Shown here piece after piece: positions 55,591-64,000 of a DNA stretch of 64,000 nt (position 1 is its first letter; each line of letters begins with the position of its first letter). Location of the stretch: NCBI RefSeq assembly GCF_009759665.1, contig NZ_WQNE01000018.1:102723-166722 (forward strand). The letters are read 5' to 3'. The notes beneath the pieces are model-generated. The model was given only the letters and a program-made list of their open reading frames with translations. It was not told where the DNA came from and ran no database searches. A program made the position numbers and the translations under genes. The stretch comes from Bradyrhizobium cajani (GTDB lineage Bacteria; Pseudomonadota; Alphaproteobacteria; Rhizobiales; Xanthobacteraceae).

Positions 55591-58500
55591 ATGCTGCATG
55601 TCGGCAGTGACGATCGGCATTTTTCGCTCTCTATTTCGCAGGAGCTTTCAGTCGAAAGCGCGCCGGACGCATCAGCCGTCACGATTCAGGATACGCATCT
55701 CCTCGGAGCCGATTTAAAGCGTGCCGGCGATGACCTGAGGCTGATCGGGACCGACGGAAAGATCCATGTCGTTGCCGGCTATTTCAAATCGGAGAATCTG
55801 CACGCGCTGCGGTCGCCCGATGGTGCGACGCTGAGCGGCGAAATCGTCGCTGCCCTGGCAGGGCCTGTCGCACCCGGACAATACGCAGCCAAGGATGCTC
55901 CCTCGCCGGCGATGCAGGTGATCGGACACGCGGTACGTGTCGAAGGCCAGGTGACGGTTCTGCGCAACGGCGTTGTCGTGGCGCTCAACAATGGCGACGT
56001 GCTGCTCAAGGGAGATGTGGTTCAGACCGACAGCCGCGGCTCGGCTGGACTGGTTTTCAACGACGGCAGCGCATTTCATATCGGCCATGGTTCGCGCCTC
56101 GTATTGAGTGAATTCAAGTTCGACCCGCATGGAAGCGTCAATCTCGAGGTTTTCGATCTCGTCCAGGGATCGTTCACTTTCGCCTCCGGCAAGATTGCCC
56201 AGTCGGGTGACATGCGGGTCGGGACGCCGGTCGGCTCGGCGAAGATTGCAGGTTCGGCCGGCGGCGGCGAGATCTCGCCGGATGATGGATCGGTCACGTT
56301 GTCCATCTTTCATCAGAATGACGGGCAGCATCAGGCGACGGCGTACGATCGGAACGGCAACGCCATCGCGACGATCAGCAGCGAAGGTGGCAAGCTGGAG
56401 CTGAAGCCGACCGGTCCAACTCAAATTGCCGCGAGCGAGCAGGCGAAGACGGACGCCGACAGGGCAGGCGAGCTGGACGCGTTGACCAGCATTCTGCAGA
56501 TCAAGAACCTTGCGGAGCGCTACAGCAGCGTCGCGCCCGGCGGCGCCGGTACGCGCGGTTCGTCGTCGCCGCTCGGCTCGTACGGTCCGGGGCCTGACCT
56601 GCCGTCGTCTCAGCCGAATGGAGCTTCTGTTCACGGCACGCCGGTGAACACTGGTGCAGAGATCGCCTTCCATCCGCCCGGCGGTGGAAACGGCGGAGCC
56701 GGTCCCGAAAATGAATCGAACGCCGGACCGCCGGTCAATGATGCGCCGTCGCTGGCTCTCAATGCCGGATCGGCGCTGGTTGCGCTCGAGCAAACGCCGG
56801 TCGCGGTTGCACCGGCGCTGACGCTGTCCGATCCGGACAGCCACACTTTGCTCCGGGCGACGATCCAGATCACCGGCAACTATCGGCCGGGCGAAGACAT
56901 CCTGACGTTTGCGAACACGGCGTTGATCGAGGGCAGGTTCGATGCGGCGACCGGCACGCTGACGCTGACGGCCAGAGCCGGCCAGCAGCCGTCGATCGCG
57001 GATTTTGCGGTTGCGTTGCGTGCGGTCTTCTACGCCGATATCAGCGACAATCCGTCGCCACTGACTCGAACGCTGACGGTAACGGTGCAGGACCCGGACG
57101 GCACCGATCACGGCGGGCACGATTTGGCCGTCGCCACCCGCGAGCTGACGGTCGGTGCGGTCAACGACGCGCCGGTTATCCACGCTGCGCAGACGACGGG
57201 CGCGATGCAGGAGGATACGGCGCTCGATCCCCAGGGGCGGCTGCACGCCGGCGGTGCGATCGCGTTCACAGACGTCGATCTGGCGGATGCACATGTCGTC
57301 TCGGCCACCTTCGTCAGCTCGACCCGCGCTGGCGGACTGGCGCTCGGGACCATGAGCGCGCACCTGACTGCCGATACCGTCAATGGCCTCGGCGGGCAGG
57401 CGACGTGGCAATATCTCGTCGACAACGCGGACGTCCAATTCCTGCGGGCCGGGCAGACGGTCACGGAAACCTATGCCGTGACCGTCAGCGACGGTCATGG
57501 CGGACTGGCGAGCCGGAACGTCACCATCACGATCACCGGCGACGAAGATGCACCGATTCTGGCCGATGCATCGCGAAGCACCAGGGAAGCCGCTGACGCC
57601 TCCGCGCAGCACATCACGCTGACGGGCACGCTGCCGGTGACCGATCCCGATGTCGGCGATACGTTGACGGCTTCGATCGCCGGCCCGCCGGTCGTGACTC
57701 CGGACGGCCACGCCTTCGCCCTGCCGGCAGGGGCGGCGTCGCTGATCAACAACGCACTGTCATTCCATGCGGGCACCTCGAACGGCGGCACTGCGGGCAT
57801 CGGCTGGACTTATGATGCGTCCGCGGCCAACCTGGATTTCCTGCGCGAAGGGCAGAGCTTGGTCCTGACCTACACGGTCGAAGTCAGCGACGGGCTCATC
57901 ACCAGCAACCAGCAGACCCTGACCATCACCATCGCCGGCACCAACGACGTGCCCGTGGTGACGGGCGACACCGCGGCCGTCAACGAGGCGGCCGATGCTC
58001 ACGCGCAGGTCATTTCGCTGGCGGGCTCGATCTCGGCTAGCGACCGCGACGTTGGCGACACGCTGACAGCTTCGGTGGTCGGCGCACCCGTGGTGAGCCT
58101 CGACGGGCACGCCTTCAATCTGCCGACCGGCGCGCTGGCGCTCACCGACAATGCCGCCTTTGCGATCGACTCCACTGGTCACCTGTCGACCGGCTCCGCC
58201 ACGACGTTTGGCTGGACCTACCAGCCGGGCGCGGCAGACCTCGATTTCCTGAAGCAGGGCCAGACGCTCACGCTGACCTATGCGGTCGTTGTCAACGACG
58301 GCACCGCGACCAGCTCCACGCAATATGTGACGATCACGATCAACGGCGCCAATGATGCGCCGGTGGCGGTTGCGCACAGCTACACGACCGACGAGGACCA
58401 TGCGCTGGTGGTGCCGAGCGCGGGCATGCTCGCCGGGGCGAGTGACCTCGACGGCGATGCGCTCCACGCGATCCTCGTCAACGGTCCGGCCCACGGCACG

Positions 58501-61500
58501 CTGACGCTGAATGCCGACGGCTCGTTCAGCTACGCGCCGATTGCCGACTACAACGGCACCGACAGCTTCACCTACAAGGTCAATGACGGTCTCGCCGATT
58601 CCAACGTGGCGACCGTCAATATCACCGTGCAGGCGGTCAACGATCCGGCCGTGGTCTCGGGCACCAGCACCGGCACGGTGACGGAAGCGGGCGGCGTCAA
58701 CAACGCGGTGGCGGGAACACCGAACGCGACCGGCACGCTGACGGACAGCGATGTCGACAATCCCGCCAACACCTTCACGGCGGTCGGGACCGCCACGCCG
58801 AGCGACCACGGTTACGGCACCTTCACCATGACGTCGGGCGGCGTCTGGACCTACAATCTCGACAACAGCAACAGTGCGGTTCAGGCACTCAATGCCGGCG
58901 GGACGCTGACCGACACGTTCACGGTCACGACCATCGATGGCACCGCGCAACAGGTCACGATCACGATCAACGGGACCAATGATGCGGCGGTGCTGTCTGC
59001 CGATACGGTCAACCTGACCGAAACCGATTCTGTGCTGTCGACCAGCGGTACGCTGACGATCCAGGACGTCGACAATCCCGAAACCTTCGTGGTGCAGGCG
59101 GGCACGGTCGGGCACTACGGCACCTTCACCGTTGCTCAGGACGGTGTGTGGGCCTATGTCGCGAGTTCGGCACATGACGAGTTCGTGGCCGGGCAGACCT
59201 ACACCGACACGTTCTCCGTCGTGAGCTCGGACGGCACGGCCTCGTCCGTCACGATCAATATCCTCGGCAGCAACGACGCGGCTTCGATATCCGGCACCAC
59301 CACCGGTTCGGTGACCGAAGCAGGCGGCCTCAACAACGCGCTGCCGGGGACGCCGAGCGCGAGTGGCACGCTGACCGACACCGACGTCGACAATCCCGCC
59401 AACACCTTCACGCCGGTCACGACACAGACAGCCAGCCTCGGCGGTTTCGGCATCTACACCGTCACGTCGGCCGGGGTCTGGACCTACACACTCGACAACA
59501 GCAATGCCGCGGTTCAGGCGCTCAATGCTGGCGGCACGCTGAGGGATACGTTCACGGTCACGTCCATCGACGGCACGCCGCAGGTCGTCACGGTCACGAT
59601 CAACGGCACCGACGATGCCGCCGTGATATCGGCGGTGACGCGCAATCTGGCTGAAACCAATGCGCCGCTGTCGACCGGCGGCACGCTGACGATCCTGGAC
59701 CCCGACAGTCCGCAATCCTTCGTCGCGCAGGCCGGCACGGCCGGGCAGTACGGCACCTTCACGCTCGCCACGGATGGCACCTGGAGCTACGTCGCGAGTT
59801 CGGCACATGACGAGTTCGTGGGCGGGCAAACCTACACCGACGTTTTCTCCGTCGCGAGTTCGGACGGCACCACCTCGTCCGTTACCATCAACATCCTCGG
59901 TACCGACGATCCGGCCACGATGAGTGGGACGACGACCGGTTCGGTCATCGAGGCGGGCGGCGTCGCCAACGCGGTGCCGGGGACGCCGACCGCGACCGGC
60001 TCGCTGACGCTGTTCGATCCCGACACGTCCTCCGTCACCTTCGTGGCCGTCGCCGCGCAGACCGCCAGCACCGGTGGCTACGGCACCTACACCGTGTCCT
60101 CGGCCGGCGTTTGGAGGTACACGCTCGACAACAACAATTCCACGGTGCAGGCGCTCGCCGCCGGCGCGACGATGACCGACACCTTCTCCGTGAGGGGAAG
60201 CGACGGCAGCGCGCAGGTCATCACCATCACGATCACCGGAGCCAACGATGCGCCGGTGCTATCCGGCGACAATGCGGCGGCGCTGCTGCAAGGCTTGGCG
60301 ACGACCATCACCACGGCCGACCTCGGCGTCAGCGATGTCGACAACAGCGCGAGCCAGCTCATCTTCAACGTCAGCAGCACGCAACGCGGCTACGTGGCGC
60401 TGTCGAATGCGCCCGGCGTTGCGATCACGAGCTTCACCCAGGCACAGCTCGCCGCGGGCCAGGTGATCTTCGTCAGTGACGGCACGCTGAACCCGGCCGC
60501 GAGCTTCACCGTGTCCGCGACCGACGGCAGCGTGACCAGCGTGCCGGTGCTGGTCAATGTCGCCGTCACCAATGATTTCGTGCTGCCGGGCAACATCAAC
60601 CTCGGCGCCGTCTCGGAAACCATCAACAGCCTGACCCAGTCCGGCGGCACTCTGTCCGGCACCGGCACGCTGATCGACGCCAACGGGGCGACCTTCACGG
60701 GCGGCACCGAGAGCGGCAGCGGCACGACGATCGTCAATGGGCTCGCAACCTTCTTCGATGCCAATAACGAGACCTTCACGCTCGACGGCAGGACGCTCGA
60801 GCTGCGCGGATCCGGCCAGACCGGCGCCTTCTCCGGCGATACGCTTCAACTGAACAACGGTGCGGCCTTCAAGATCGATGCCGGCGTCACCTTCACCGAT
60901 GCGACGACCGGCGGGAGCGCCTTCAACATCGCATCGAGCGCCGGAAGCGGAACCCTCAACGTCGCCGGCAACTACGACAAGACCGGCAGCGGCACCACGA
61001 TCGTCAGCACGGCGGTCAACAACAGCGGCGTCATCGACGCCAAGGCGGGTACGCTCGATCTCGCCGGCAACGTCACCAACACCGGCACGCTGCAGGCGGA
61101 TGGCGGCGGCAAGCTGCTGGTTGCGGGCAATGTCACCGGCACCGGGGCGGTCACCATTGGCAATGGCGGCACGGTCGAATTCGGCGCGGGCGTCGGATCC
61201 AATCAGACCATCACTTTCAACGGCGCTCTCGCCACGCTCAAGATCGATGCGCCGGCGAGCTTTGCCGGCACCATCGGGGGCTTCAGCGGCGCGACCGACG
61301 CGATCAATCTGGTCGGGATCAACTACAATTCCGGCCAGTTTTCCCAGTCGTTCAATTCGTCGACCGGCGTTCTGCACGTCACCGACGGTACCCATAGCGT
61401 CGATCTGCATTTCAGCGGACCGACCTACGGCTTCGCATTCTCGGCCGACGGCTCCGGCGGCACCGTGATCAAGCCGTCCAACGTCTATACCGTCCACAAC

Positions 61501-64000
61501 GCGGCGGAGCTCAACGCGACGCTGCTCGCCATCAGCGTGGGTGGCGGAGCTGCTGCCACCAACACCAACTATTCGATCGAGTTCGCAGGCAACATCTCCA
61601 TTGCCTCGCTCGGTGCCAATTTGACCGCGATCAATCTGGCCAGCGGCAGCCATCTCGTCATCAATGGCGCGGGCTATTCGCTAGACGGCGGAAATGCTTA
61701 TCGCGGCCTGTTCGTGTTCGGTGGCAACGTCTCGATCAACAATCTGAACATCGCGCACACGCTGGCCCAGGGCGGCGCCGGCGGTACCGAAGGCGGCGGC
61801 GGTGGTGCGGGCCTCGGTGGCGGCCTGTTCGTGGCGGCGGGCGCAGCCGTCGCGATCGATGCCGTGACGTTCACGGGCGGCGCGGCCAAGGGTGGCGCCG
61901 GAGGTTACTGGGGGGGTGGTTCGAGCTCAGGCCAAGGTGGCGGCGGTGGTGGCATGGGCACCAACGGCGGCGGCGCTTTCGTCAATCACAGCTACAGCAT
62001 GGGCGGCGGCTTCTACAACGTCACCCAAGGGGACCCGGGCGGTACGCTCGGTATCAACGTCCCGGGGCATGCGGGCTATTCGCAGGCCGCTGCCGGCGGC
62101 TCATGGCCAGGCAGCGGCAGCCTCACTCCGGGTGCGCATGGCGGCTTCGGCGCGGGCGGCGGTGGCGGTGCGAAGGCCTACCTGAGCAGCACCATGGGAA
62201 GAGCCTTCAGCGTCGGCGGCGACGGCGGTTTCGGCGGCGGTGGCGGAGCCGCGGGCTCTTTCGGTAATGGGTCGGGAACGACAGGCGGTGCCGGCGGCTT
62301 CGGTGGCGGCGGCGGGCGCAGTTCCGGCGGCAACCCGGGGGGCGCTGGCGGGTTCGGCGGCGGTGATGGTGGAGGCCCTGGCTTCGGCAATGCCGGCGGC
62401 GGTGGCGGCCTTGGTGCTGGCGGCGCGGTGTTCGTGCAGGAAGGCGGTTCGCTGACGATTGCGGGCAGCTCGGTCTCGGGCAACTCAGTCACGGGCGGGC
62501 TGGGCAACCGCGGCGGAGGCGACGGACAGGCGCTCGGCTCCGGCATCTTCATCCAGGGCAACCAGAGCATCACGTTCGCGCCGACTGCAGGCGAGGATAC
62601 CGTCATTGCCGATACGATCGCCGACCAGGGCGGCAATGGCGGCAGCGGCCACGTCGAGATCGCAGGCAGTGGCACCGTGCACTTCGCCGGCGCCAACAGC
62701 TACGTCGGCGGCACCACCATCGACAGCGGCAGCACGCTCGAGGTCGAGGCTGGCGGCAGCGTCGGCACCGGCGCCATCGTCGACAACGGCACGCTGAAGT
62801 TCGAGGCGCCCGGCACCATCGTCAACGCGATCGCGGACAATGGCGCGATGACCATCGCCAACGATGGCATTTTCGAGTTCCGGGCCGCGGTCACTGGCAC
62901 AGGAACGTTCAATTTCGCCCAGGGTCACGCGATCACCGCCGTGTTCGACACCGGGGTGCCCACGGTCACCATCAAGGGCTTCGATGTCGGCGACACCATC
63001 GATCTCAGATCGGTTGTCGCGACCTCCTACACGATCGATGCGAACAATCTCGTGACGCTGAAGAATGTCAGCGGCACCGCAGTGGCGACACTGCATTTCG
63101 ATCCGGCCCAGCATTTCGATCTCAACCTTGCTGTGGTCGCGGACGGCAATGGCGGCACCAACATCCGCCTGGCGCAGACCAGCTTCACGGTGAGCACCGC
63201 GGCCGAGCTCAACGCCGCACTGACGGCAATGAGCTCGGGCGGCAACGCCTATGGCGCGAATCTCAACTACGTTATCCATTTCGCTGGCAATATTTCGCTG
63301 GCGTCGCTGAGCTCGGACCTTGCCGCCATCAATCTCGCCAGCGGCAGCAAACTGACGGTCGATGGTGCTGGCTTCACGCTCGACGGCGCCAATACCCATC
63401 GTGGCTTCTTCGAATATGCCGGCACCGTCACGTTCAAGGACATGACGATTGCGCACACGCTGGCGCAGGGTGGTGCCGGCGGCATCGGCGGTGGCGGCGG
63501 CGGCGCCGGACTTGGCGGCGGCCTGTTCGTCGCGGCGGGTGCCACGGCGACGATCGCGAACGTGACCTTCGTCGATAACGCGGCCCATGGCGGCGACGGC
63601 GGCGGCGTGAACCCGTCCGCCTGGACATTTCAAGGCGGTGCCGGCGGCGGCGGCATGGGCACCGACGGAGCCCTTGGCTCCACGACCGGGGTGCAACATT
63701 TCTATAGCCGGGGGGGGATCCAAGGCTACACCGGCTGGGGCTATGCGGGCGGCGCGGGCGGTGGCCTCGGCCTGTCGAATCTTCCGGGCGGAGGCGGGGC
63801 AGGGGCGACGTCGTATCGCGGATCGTCCCCGGCCTCCGGCACCTTTGGCGGTGGTGGCGGCGGCGGTAACGCCTATCTCGCCTCCCGGAAAGCCGGAACC
63901 ACCGGTGCACAGGGCGGCTTCGGCGGAGGCGGCGGTGCTGGTGGCGGCTTCAACACGAACACCAACAGCTACGGCAACGGCGAGAACGCCGCCGGCGGCA
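55591..64000 (+). CDS. Giant FecR-cadherin/VCBS-glycine-rich surface protein, 3' partial
   Basis: Reading from the ATG at 55591, the frame stays open for the remaining 8,410 bases (over 2,800 codons) and runs off the window. Residues ~105-220 form a FecR-like domain (VIGHAVRVEGQVTVLRNG, then GDVVQTDSRGSAGLVFNDGS). Residues ~390-1,660 are cadherin/VCBS-like repeats with NDAPV and TLTDxDVDNP motifs. Then come beta-strand-rich segments and two glycine-rich tracts (GGAGGFGGGGG type). No signal peptide is seen at the start. Such architecture is that of type I-secreted adhesins, whose N-terminal module may stay in the outer-membrane channel; the secretion signal would be at the unseen C-terminus. 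No ABC/HlyD/TolC genes for it lie in the window. Role in attachment or biofilm is inferred. Confidence 0.9.
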   Translation, partial: MLHVGSDDRHFSLSISQELSVESAPDASAVTIQDTHLLGADLKRAGDDLRLIGTDGKIHVVAGYFKSENLHALRSPDGATLSGEIVAALAGPVAPGQYAAKDAPSPAMQVIGHAVRVEGQVTVLRNGVVVALNNGDVLLKGDVVQTDSRGSAGLVFNDGSAFHIGHGSRLVLSEFKFDPHGSVNLEVFDLVQGSFTFASGKIAQSGDMRVGTPVGSAKIAGSAGGGEISPDDGSVTLSIFHQNDGQHQATAYDRNGNAIATISSEGGKLELKPTGPTQIAASEQAKTDADRAGELDALTSILQIKNLAERYSSVAPGGAGTRGSSSPLGSYGPGPDLPSSQPNGASVHGTPVNTGAEIAFHPPGGGNGGAGPENESNAGPPVNDAPSLALNAGSALVALEQTPVAVAPALTLSDPDSHTLLRATIQITGNYRPGEDILTFANTALIEGRFDAATGTLTLTARAGQQPSIADFAVALRAVFYADISDNPSPLTRTLTVTVQDPDGTDHGGHDLAVATRELTVGAVNDAPVIHAAQTTGAMQEDTALDPQGRLHAGGAIAFTDVDLADAHVVSATFVSSTRAGGLALGTMSAHLTADTVNGLGGQATWQYLVDNADVQFLRAGQTVTETYAVTVSDGHGGLASRNVTITITGDEDAPILADASRSTREAADASAQHITLTGTLPVTDPDVGDTLTASIAGPPVVTPDGHAFALPAGAASLINNALSFHAGTSNGGTAGIGWTYDASAANLDFLREGQSLVLTYTVEVSDGLITSNQQTLTITIAGTNDVPVVTGDTAAVNEAADAHAQVISLAGSISASDRDVGDTLTASVVGAPVVSLDGHAFNLPTGALALTDNAAFAIDSTGHLSTGSATTFGWTYQPGAADLDFLKQGQTLTLTYAVVVNDGTATSSTQYVTITINGANDAPVAVAHSYTTDEDHALVVPSAGMLAGASDLDGDALHAILVNGPAHGTLTLNADGSFSYAPIADYNGTDSFTYKVNDGLADSNVATVNITVQAVNDPAVVSGTSTGTVTEAGGVNNAVAGTPNATGTLTDSDVDNPANTFTAVGTATPSDHGYGTFTMTSGGVWTYNLDNSNSAVQALNAGGTLTDTFTVTTIDGTAQQVTITINGTNDAAVLSADTVNLTETDSVLSTSGTLTIQDVDNPETFVVQAGTVGHYGTFTVAQDGVWAYVASSAHDEFVAGQTYTDTFSVVSSDGTASSVTINILGSNDAASISGTTTGSVTEAGGLNNALPGTPSASGTLTDTDVDNPANTFTPVTTQTASLGGFGIYTVTSAGVWTYTLDNSNAAVQALNAGGTLRDTFTVTSIDGTPQVVTVTINGTDDAAVISAVTRNLAETNAPLSTGGTLTILDPDSPQSFVAQAGTAGQYGTFTLATDGTWSYVASSAHDEFVGGQTYTDVFSVASSDGTTSSVTINILGTDDPATMSGTTTGSVIEAGGVANAVPGTPTATGSLTLFDPDTSSVTFVAVAAQTASTGGYGTYTVSSAGVWRYTLDNNNSTVQALAAGATMTDTFSVRGSDGSAQVITITITGANDAPVLSGDNAAALLQGLATTITTADLGVSDVDNSASQLIFNVSSTQRGYVALSNAPGVAITSFTQAQLAAGQVIFVSDGTLNPAASFTVSATDGSVTSVPVLVNVAVTNDFVLPGNINLGAVSETINSLTQSGGTLSGTGTLIDANGATFTGGTESGSGTTIVNGLATFFDANNETFTLDGRTLELRGSGQTGAFSGDTLQLNNGAAFKIDAGVTFTDATTGGSAFNIASSAGSGTLNVAGNYDKTGSGTTIVSTAVNNSGVIDAKAGTLDLAGNVTNTGTLQADGGGKLLVAGNVTGTGAVTIGNGGTVEFGAGVGSNQTITFNGALATLKIDAPASFAGTIGGFSGATDAINLVGINYNSGQFSQSFNSSTGVLHVTDGTHSVDLHFSGPTYGFAFSADGSGGTVIKPSNVYTVHNAAELNATLLAISVGGGAAATNTNYSIEFAGNISIASLGANLTAINLASGSHLVINGAGYSLDGGNAYRGLFVFGGNVSINNLNIAHTLAQGGAGGTEGGGGGAGLGGGLFVAAGAAVAIDAVTFTGGAAKGGAGGYWGGGSSSGQGGGGGGMGTNGGGAFVNHSYSMGGGFYNVTQGDPGGTLGINVPGHAGYSQAAAGGSWPGSGSLTPGAHGGFGAGGGGGAKAYLSSTMGRAFSVGGDGGFGGGGGAAGSFGNGSGTTGGAGGFGGGGGRSSGGNPGGAGGFGGGDGGGPGFGNAGGGGGLGAGGAVFVQEGGSLTIAGSSVSGNSVTGGLGNRGGGDGQALGSGIFIQGNQSITFAPTAGEDTVIADTIADQGGNGGSGHVEIAGSGTVHFAGANSYVGGTTIDSGSTLEVEAGGSVGTGAIVDNGTLKFEAPGTIVNAIADNGAMTIANDGIFEFRAAVTGTGTFNFAQGHAITAVFDTGVPTVTIKGFDVGDTIDLRSVVATSYTIDANNLVTLKNVSGTAVATLHFDPAQHFDLNLAVVADGNGGTNIRLAQTSFTVSTAAELNAALTAMSSGGNAYGANLNYVIHFAGNISLASLSSDLAAINLASGSKLTVDGAGFTLDGANTHRGFFEYAGTVTFKDMTIAHTLAQGGAGGIGGGGGGAGLGGGLFVAAGATATIANVTFVDNAAHGGDGGGVNPSAWTFQGGAGGGGMGTDGALGSTTGVQHFYSRGGIQGYTGWGYAGGAGGGLGLSNLPGGGGAGATSYRGSSPASGTFGGGGGGGNAYLASRKAGTTGAQGGFGGGGGAGGGFNTNTNSYGNGENAAGG
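58661..60250 (+). repeat. Tandem VCBS-type repeats inside the giant gene
   Basis: Three units with period of about 635 bases start near 58,661, 59,293 and 59,936. Each opens with GT(S/T)TG(T/S)V(T/I)EAGG and continues with TLTDxDVDNP-like and WTYxLDN(S/N)N motifs, ending in NGTNDAA or a variant. The first two are most alike; the third has diverged (SLTLFDPDTSS). Confidence 0.75.
61477..63610 (+). repeat. Duplicated beta-helix/glycine-rich unit inside the giant gene
   Basis: A segment beginning YTVHNAAELNATLLAIS (61,477) recurs as FTVSTAAELNAALTAMS (63,184) about 1.7 kb later. Both continue through NLASGS, TLDGAN or SLDGGN, IAHTLAQGGAGG and GLGGGLFVAAGA before a glycine-rich tract. Together they look like two copies of a long module, the second running past the window end. 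Confidence 0.75.

Noticed and set aside
61770..62440. CRISPR-like or satellite repeat array
   Set aside because: The glycine-rich coding repeats (GGCGGC runs) have no fixed repeat and spacer lengths and stay in frame with the giant gene.
55714..63723. Long open frames on the minus strand (about 665, 689, 464 and 412 codons)
   Set aside because: They lie opposite the continuous plus-strand frame of the giant protein, have arginine-, glycine- and valine-rich non-globular translations, and the plus strand shows clear FecR and VCBS motifs. They are GC-driven shadows.

Overview
The window reads as a piece of the chromosome of a GC-rich alphaproteobacterium, most likely Bradyrhizobium or a close relative. 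This is an inference from overall protein style and codon use; there is no rRNA or other marker gene in the window. No tRNA, rRNA, CRISPR array or intact insertion sequence was recognised.

Region 1 (1-5,490, plus strand) is the 3' end of a secondary-metabolite operon: an ABC exporter half cut by the window edge, a cytochrome P450, isochorismate pyruvate lyase (PchB), isochorismate synthase (PchA) and a Sfp-type phosphopantetheinyl transferase. Together these make salicylate and activate carrier proteins, which suggests a salicylate-capped product such as a siderophore, with its assembly line outside the window. Region 2 (5,490-24,200) carries a 2,091-residue type I polyketide synthase with the KS-AT-DH-ER-KR-ACP order of mycobacterial mycocerosic acid synthase. 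Four divergent HxxxD acyltransferases of the PapA/condensation type follow it. A convergent four-gene MacB-like export operon (membrane-fusion protein, ATPase, two FtsX permeases) completes the region. The block is flanked by a degenerate direct repeat of about 91 bp. It looks like a mycobacterium-style polyketide-lipid pathway in a proteobacterium and is the most unusual content here.

Region 3 (24,200-35,600) is a sugar-uptake and catabolism locus. A LacI-type repressor diverges from a MalK/UgpC-type ATPase, a periplasmic binding protein, two permeases, a short-chain dehydrogenase, a GH31 enzyme with the sulfoquinovosidase signature residues (KERWY set), a TIM-barrel sugar isomerase and a Gfo/Idh/MocA dehydrogenase. 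Palindromic LacI-type operators lie between the divergent genes. The import and hydrolysis genes point to sulfoquinovosyl glycerol, but the remaining enzymes do not match any complete sulfoglycolytic route I know.

Region 4 (36,200-49,800) is a soluble di-iron monooxygenase cluster of the propane/phenol (mim/prm) type. It holds a zinc alcohol dehydrogenase, two tiny cysteine-rich proteins, hydroxylase alpha, reductase, hydroxylase beta, coupling protein, amidohydrolase, MIP18/DUF59 protein, a dedicated GroEL-like chaperonin, a small unknown protein and a sigma-54 activator with GAF, AAA+ and Fis domains. Two almost identical sigma-54 promoters (37,572 and 38,562) and TTGCG/CGCAA inverted repeats fit control by that activator. 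Region 5 (49,800-51,950) is a cassette of four unknown small genes, one coding for a WD40-like beta-propeller.

Region 6 (52,300-55,140, minus strand) is cysD-cysNC for sulfate activation. Region 7 (55,591 to the window end, plus strand) is one uninterrupted open frame of more than 2,800 codons: a giant repeat protein with a FecR-like N-terminal domain, cadherin/VCBS-like repeats and very glycine-rich segments, probably a type I-secreted surface adhesin. The long minus-strand frames opposite it are composition artefacts.
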